This document shows, piece after piece, positions 63,357 to 64,000 of a DNA stretch of 64,000 nt (the first letter of the stretch is position 1; every line of letters starts with the position of its first letter). Made by a program: the position numbers and the translations under genes. The DNA comes from an uncultured Alphaproteobacteria bacterium (GTDB lineage Bacteria > Pseudomonadota > Alphaproteobacteria > HIMB59), in assembly GCA_902599045.1 (NCBI GenBank), contig CACKEA010000004.1, positions 62,001-126,000 on the forward strand, written 5' to 3'. Below the pieces are notes generated by a model that made no database searches, was not told the origin of the DNA, and worked only from the letters and a program-made list of their open reading frames with translations.

Positions 63357-64000
63357 TAGTTTGAGACCTTTCTAATCCACTGATCAATACCAACAGCTAT
63401 AATAATAAGACAGCCGAGAGCAAATCTCTGCCACAAAACATCAAGCCCAGCTATTGAAAGACCTGAACTAAAGACACCAACAATAAGAGCTCCAAAAAGC
63501 GACCCAATGATTGTGCCTCTTCCACCAAAAAGAGATGTTCCCCCGATAACAACAGCAGTTATAGAGTCCAAATTACCCTCATAAAAACTTGTTGGTGATA
63601 CTGAACCAACTCTTCCTATAGAAACCCAGGCGCCAATCGCGACAACCAAACCAGCAACGGCATAGATAGAGACAAGCATTCTATCTGTTCTAATACCCGA
63701 GAGCTCTGCTGCATCTTTGTCATCACCAATGGCATAAACGTGTCGACCCCATGCAGTCTTATTTAATAAGAACCATAAGAAAACAAAAATTCCAATCATT
63801 AAGAAAGCTCCATATGTAAATACAAAACCACCTAAGTTTATTCTCTCTCCCCAAAAGTGAAGAAGAGGCGCATTGATTTCAATATCTGAACTTCTAATTG
63901 ATTGTGAACCGGTAAAAAAAATAACAAGTGCAAAGAAAATATTCCAAGTGCCTAAGGTCACAATAAAAGGGGGCAATCTTAATCGAGTTACAAGTAATCC
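63356..64000 (-). CDS. sugar ABC transporter permease (FrcC-like), 5' end outside window
   Basis: Membrane permease of a CUT2 (ribose/fructose type) importer. The frame is open from the stop at 63356 to the right edge (64000), so the start lies outside. Four to five hydrophobic spans are seen, with AWGRHVYAIGDDKDAAELSGI and SITAVVIGGTSLFGGRGTIIGS, the BPD_transp_2 signatures. The close likeness to FrcC includes GERINLGGFVFTYGAF. A TTG at 63976 is not the start. frcB, the binding protein, is expected further right. Confidence 0.9.
   Translation of the reverse strand, partial: GLLVTRLRLPPFIVTLGTWNIFFALVIFFTGSQSIRSSDIEINAPLLHFWGERINLGGFVFTYGAFLMIGIFVFLWFLLNKTAWGRHVYAIGDDKDAAELSGIRTDRMLVSIYAVAGLVVAIGAWVSIGRVGSVSPTSFYEGNLDSITAVVIGGTSLFGGRGTIIGSLFGALIVGVFSSGLSIAGLDVLWQRFALGCLIIIAVGIDQWIRKVSN

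Noticed and set aside
1-64000. CRISPR arrays, insertion sequences, rRNA genes
   Set aside because: No regularly spaced direct repeats, transposase motifs, terminal inverted repeats or rRNA segments were found on reading the window.

Overview
The window is about 64 kb of a compact, AT-rich bacterial chromosome (roughly 30% GC by eye). Genes are packed almost end to end, and 1-53 bp overlaps are common. The content points to a streamlined marine alphaproteobacterium. Supporting signs are the order rnd-kdsD-lptC-lptA-lptB, the run rpsA-ihfB-pyrF-trpF-trpB-trpA-accD-folC, infC-rpmI-rplT-pheS-pheT, an NDUFA9-like gene beside uppP and gltDB, and a sarcosine oxidase/dimethylglycine dehydrogenase cluster. 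A SAR11-like, HIMB59/AEGEAN-169-like or related lineage would fit, but the sequence alone does not fix which. TGA is an ordinary stop here, for example at 1866-1868 and 5680-5682.

Layout. 1-5.7 kb: 5-oxoproline/glutathione-linked genes (pxpB, pxpA, a gamma-glutamylcyclotransferase-like gene, a glutathione S-transferase and a DCC thiol protein) mixed with a HupE/UreJ-DUF4198 pair that may serve metal uptake. 5.8-17.7 kb: an unbroken minus-strand run of 14 housekeeping genes (rnd, kdsD, lptCAB, aroA, rpsA, ihfB, pyrF, trpFBA, accD, folC). 17.7-25.4 kb: NDUFA9-like gene, uppP, and glutamate synthase gltD-gltB. 25.4-34.7 kb: an alpha/beta hydrolase, two glycosyltransferases, then infC-rpmI-rplT-pheS-pheT-lepA. 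34.7-38.3 kb: a glycan-modification patch around a tRNA-Ser(GGA). It holds two family 9 glycosyltransferases, a frameshifted FkbM-type methyltransferase and a decayed glycosyltransferase. 38.3-39.7 kb: rmuC and a small unknown gene.

39.7-50.5 kb: a one-carbon cluster that would strip methyl groups from methylated amines or sulfonium compounds onto tetrahydrofolate: soxB-soxD-soxA-soxG, a dimethylglycine dehydrogenase-type enzyme, a MetF-like reductase, a DmdA-like demethylase and a 2-oxoglutarate oxygenase. 50.5-64 kb: a carbohydrate region with 6-phosphofructokinase, ROK kinase, Gfo/Idh oxidoreductase, SGNH hydrolase, aldo-keto reductase, ribokinase, FucU mutarotase, 2-hydroxyacid dehydrogenase, D-lyxose isomerase, PfkB kinase, a LacD/DeoC-like aldolase, xylulokinase, an FrcK-like kinase and an FrcA/FrcC-type sugar ABC transporter cut by the window end.

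The two catabolic regions are physically joined. ROK kinase, phosphofructokinase, 2OG oxygenase and the sox operon form one minus-strand run. The strongest candidate for an undescribed system is the 57.8-64 kb sugar module (isomerase, PfkB kinase, unusual aldolase, two further kinases and a transporter). Its order of steps and true substrate are inferred, not shown by sequence. Another recurring feature is divergent gene pairs whose start codons lie 6-35 bp apart or overlap, which leaves no room for ordinary promoters between them.
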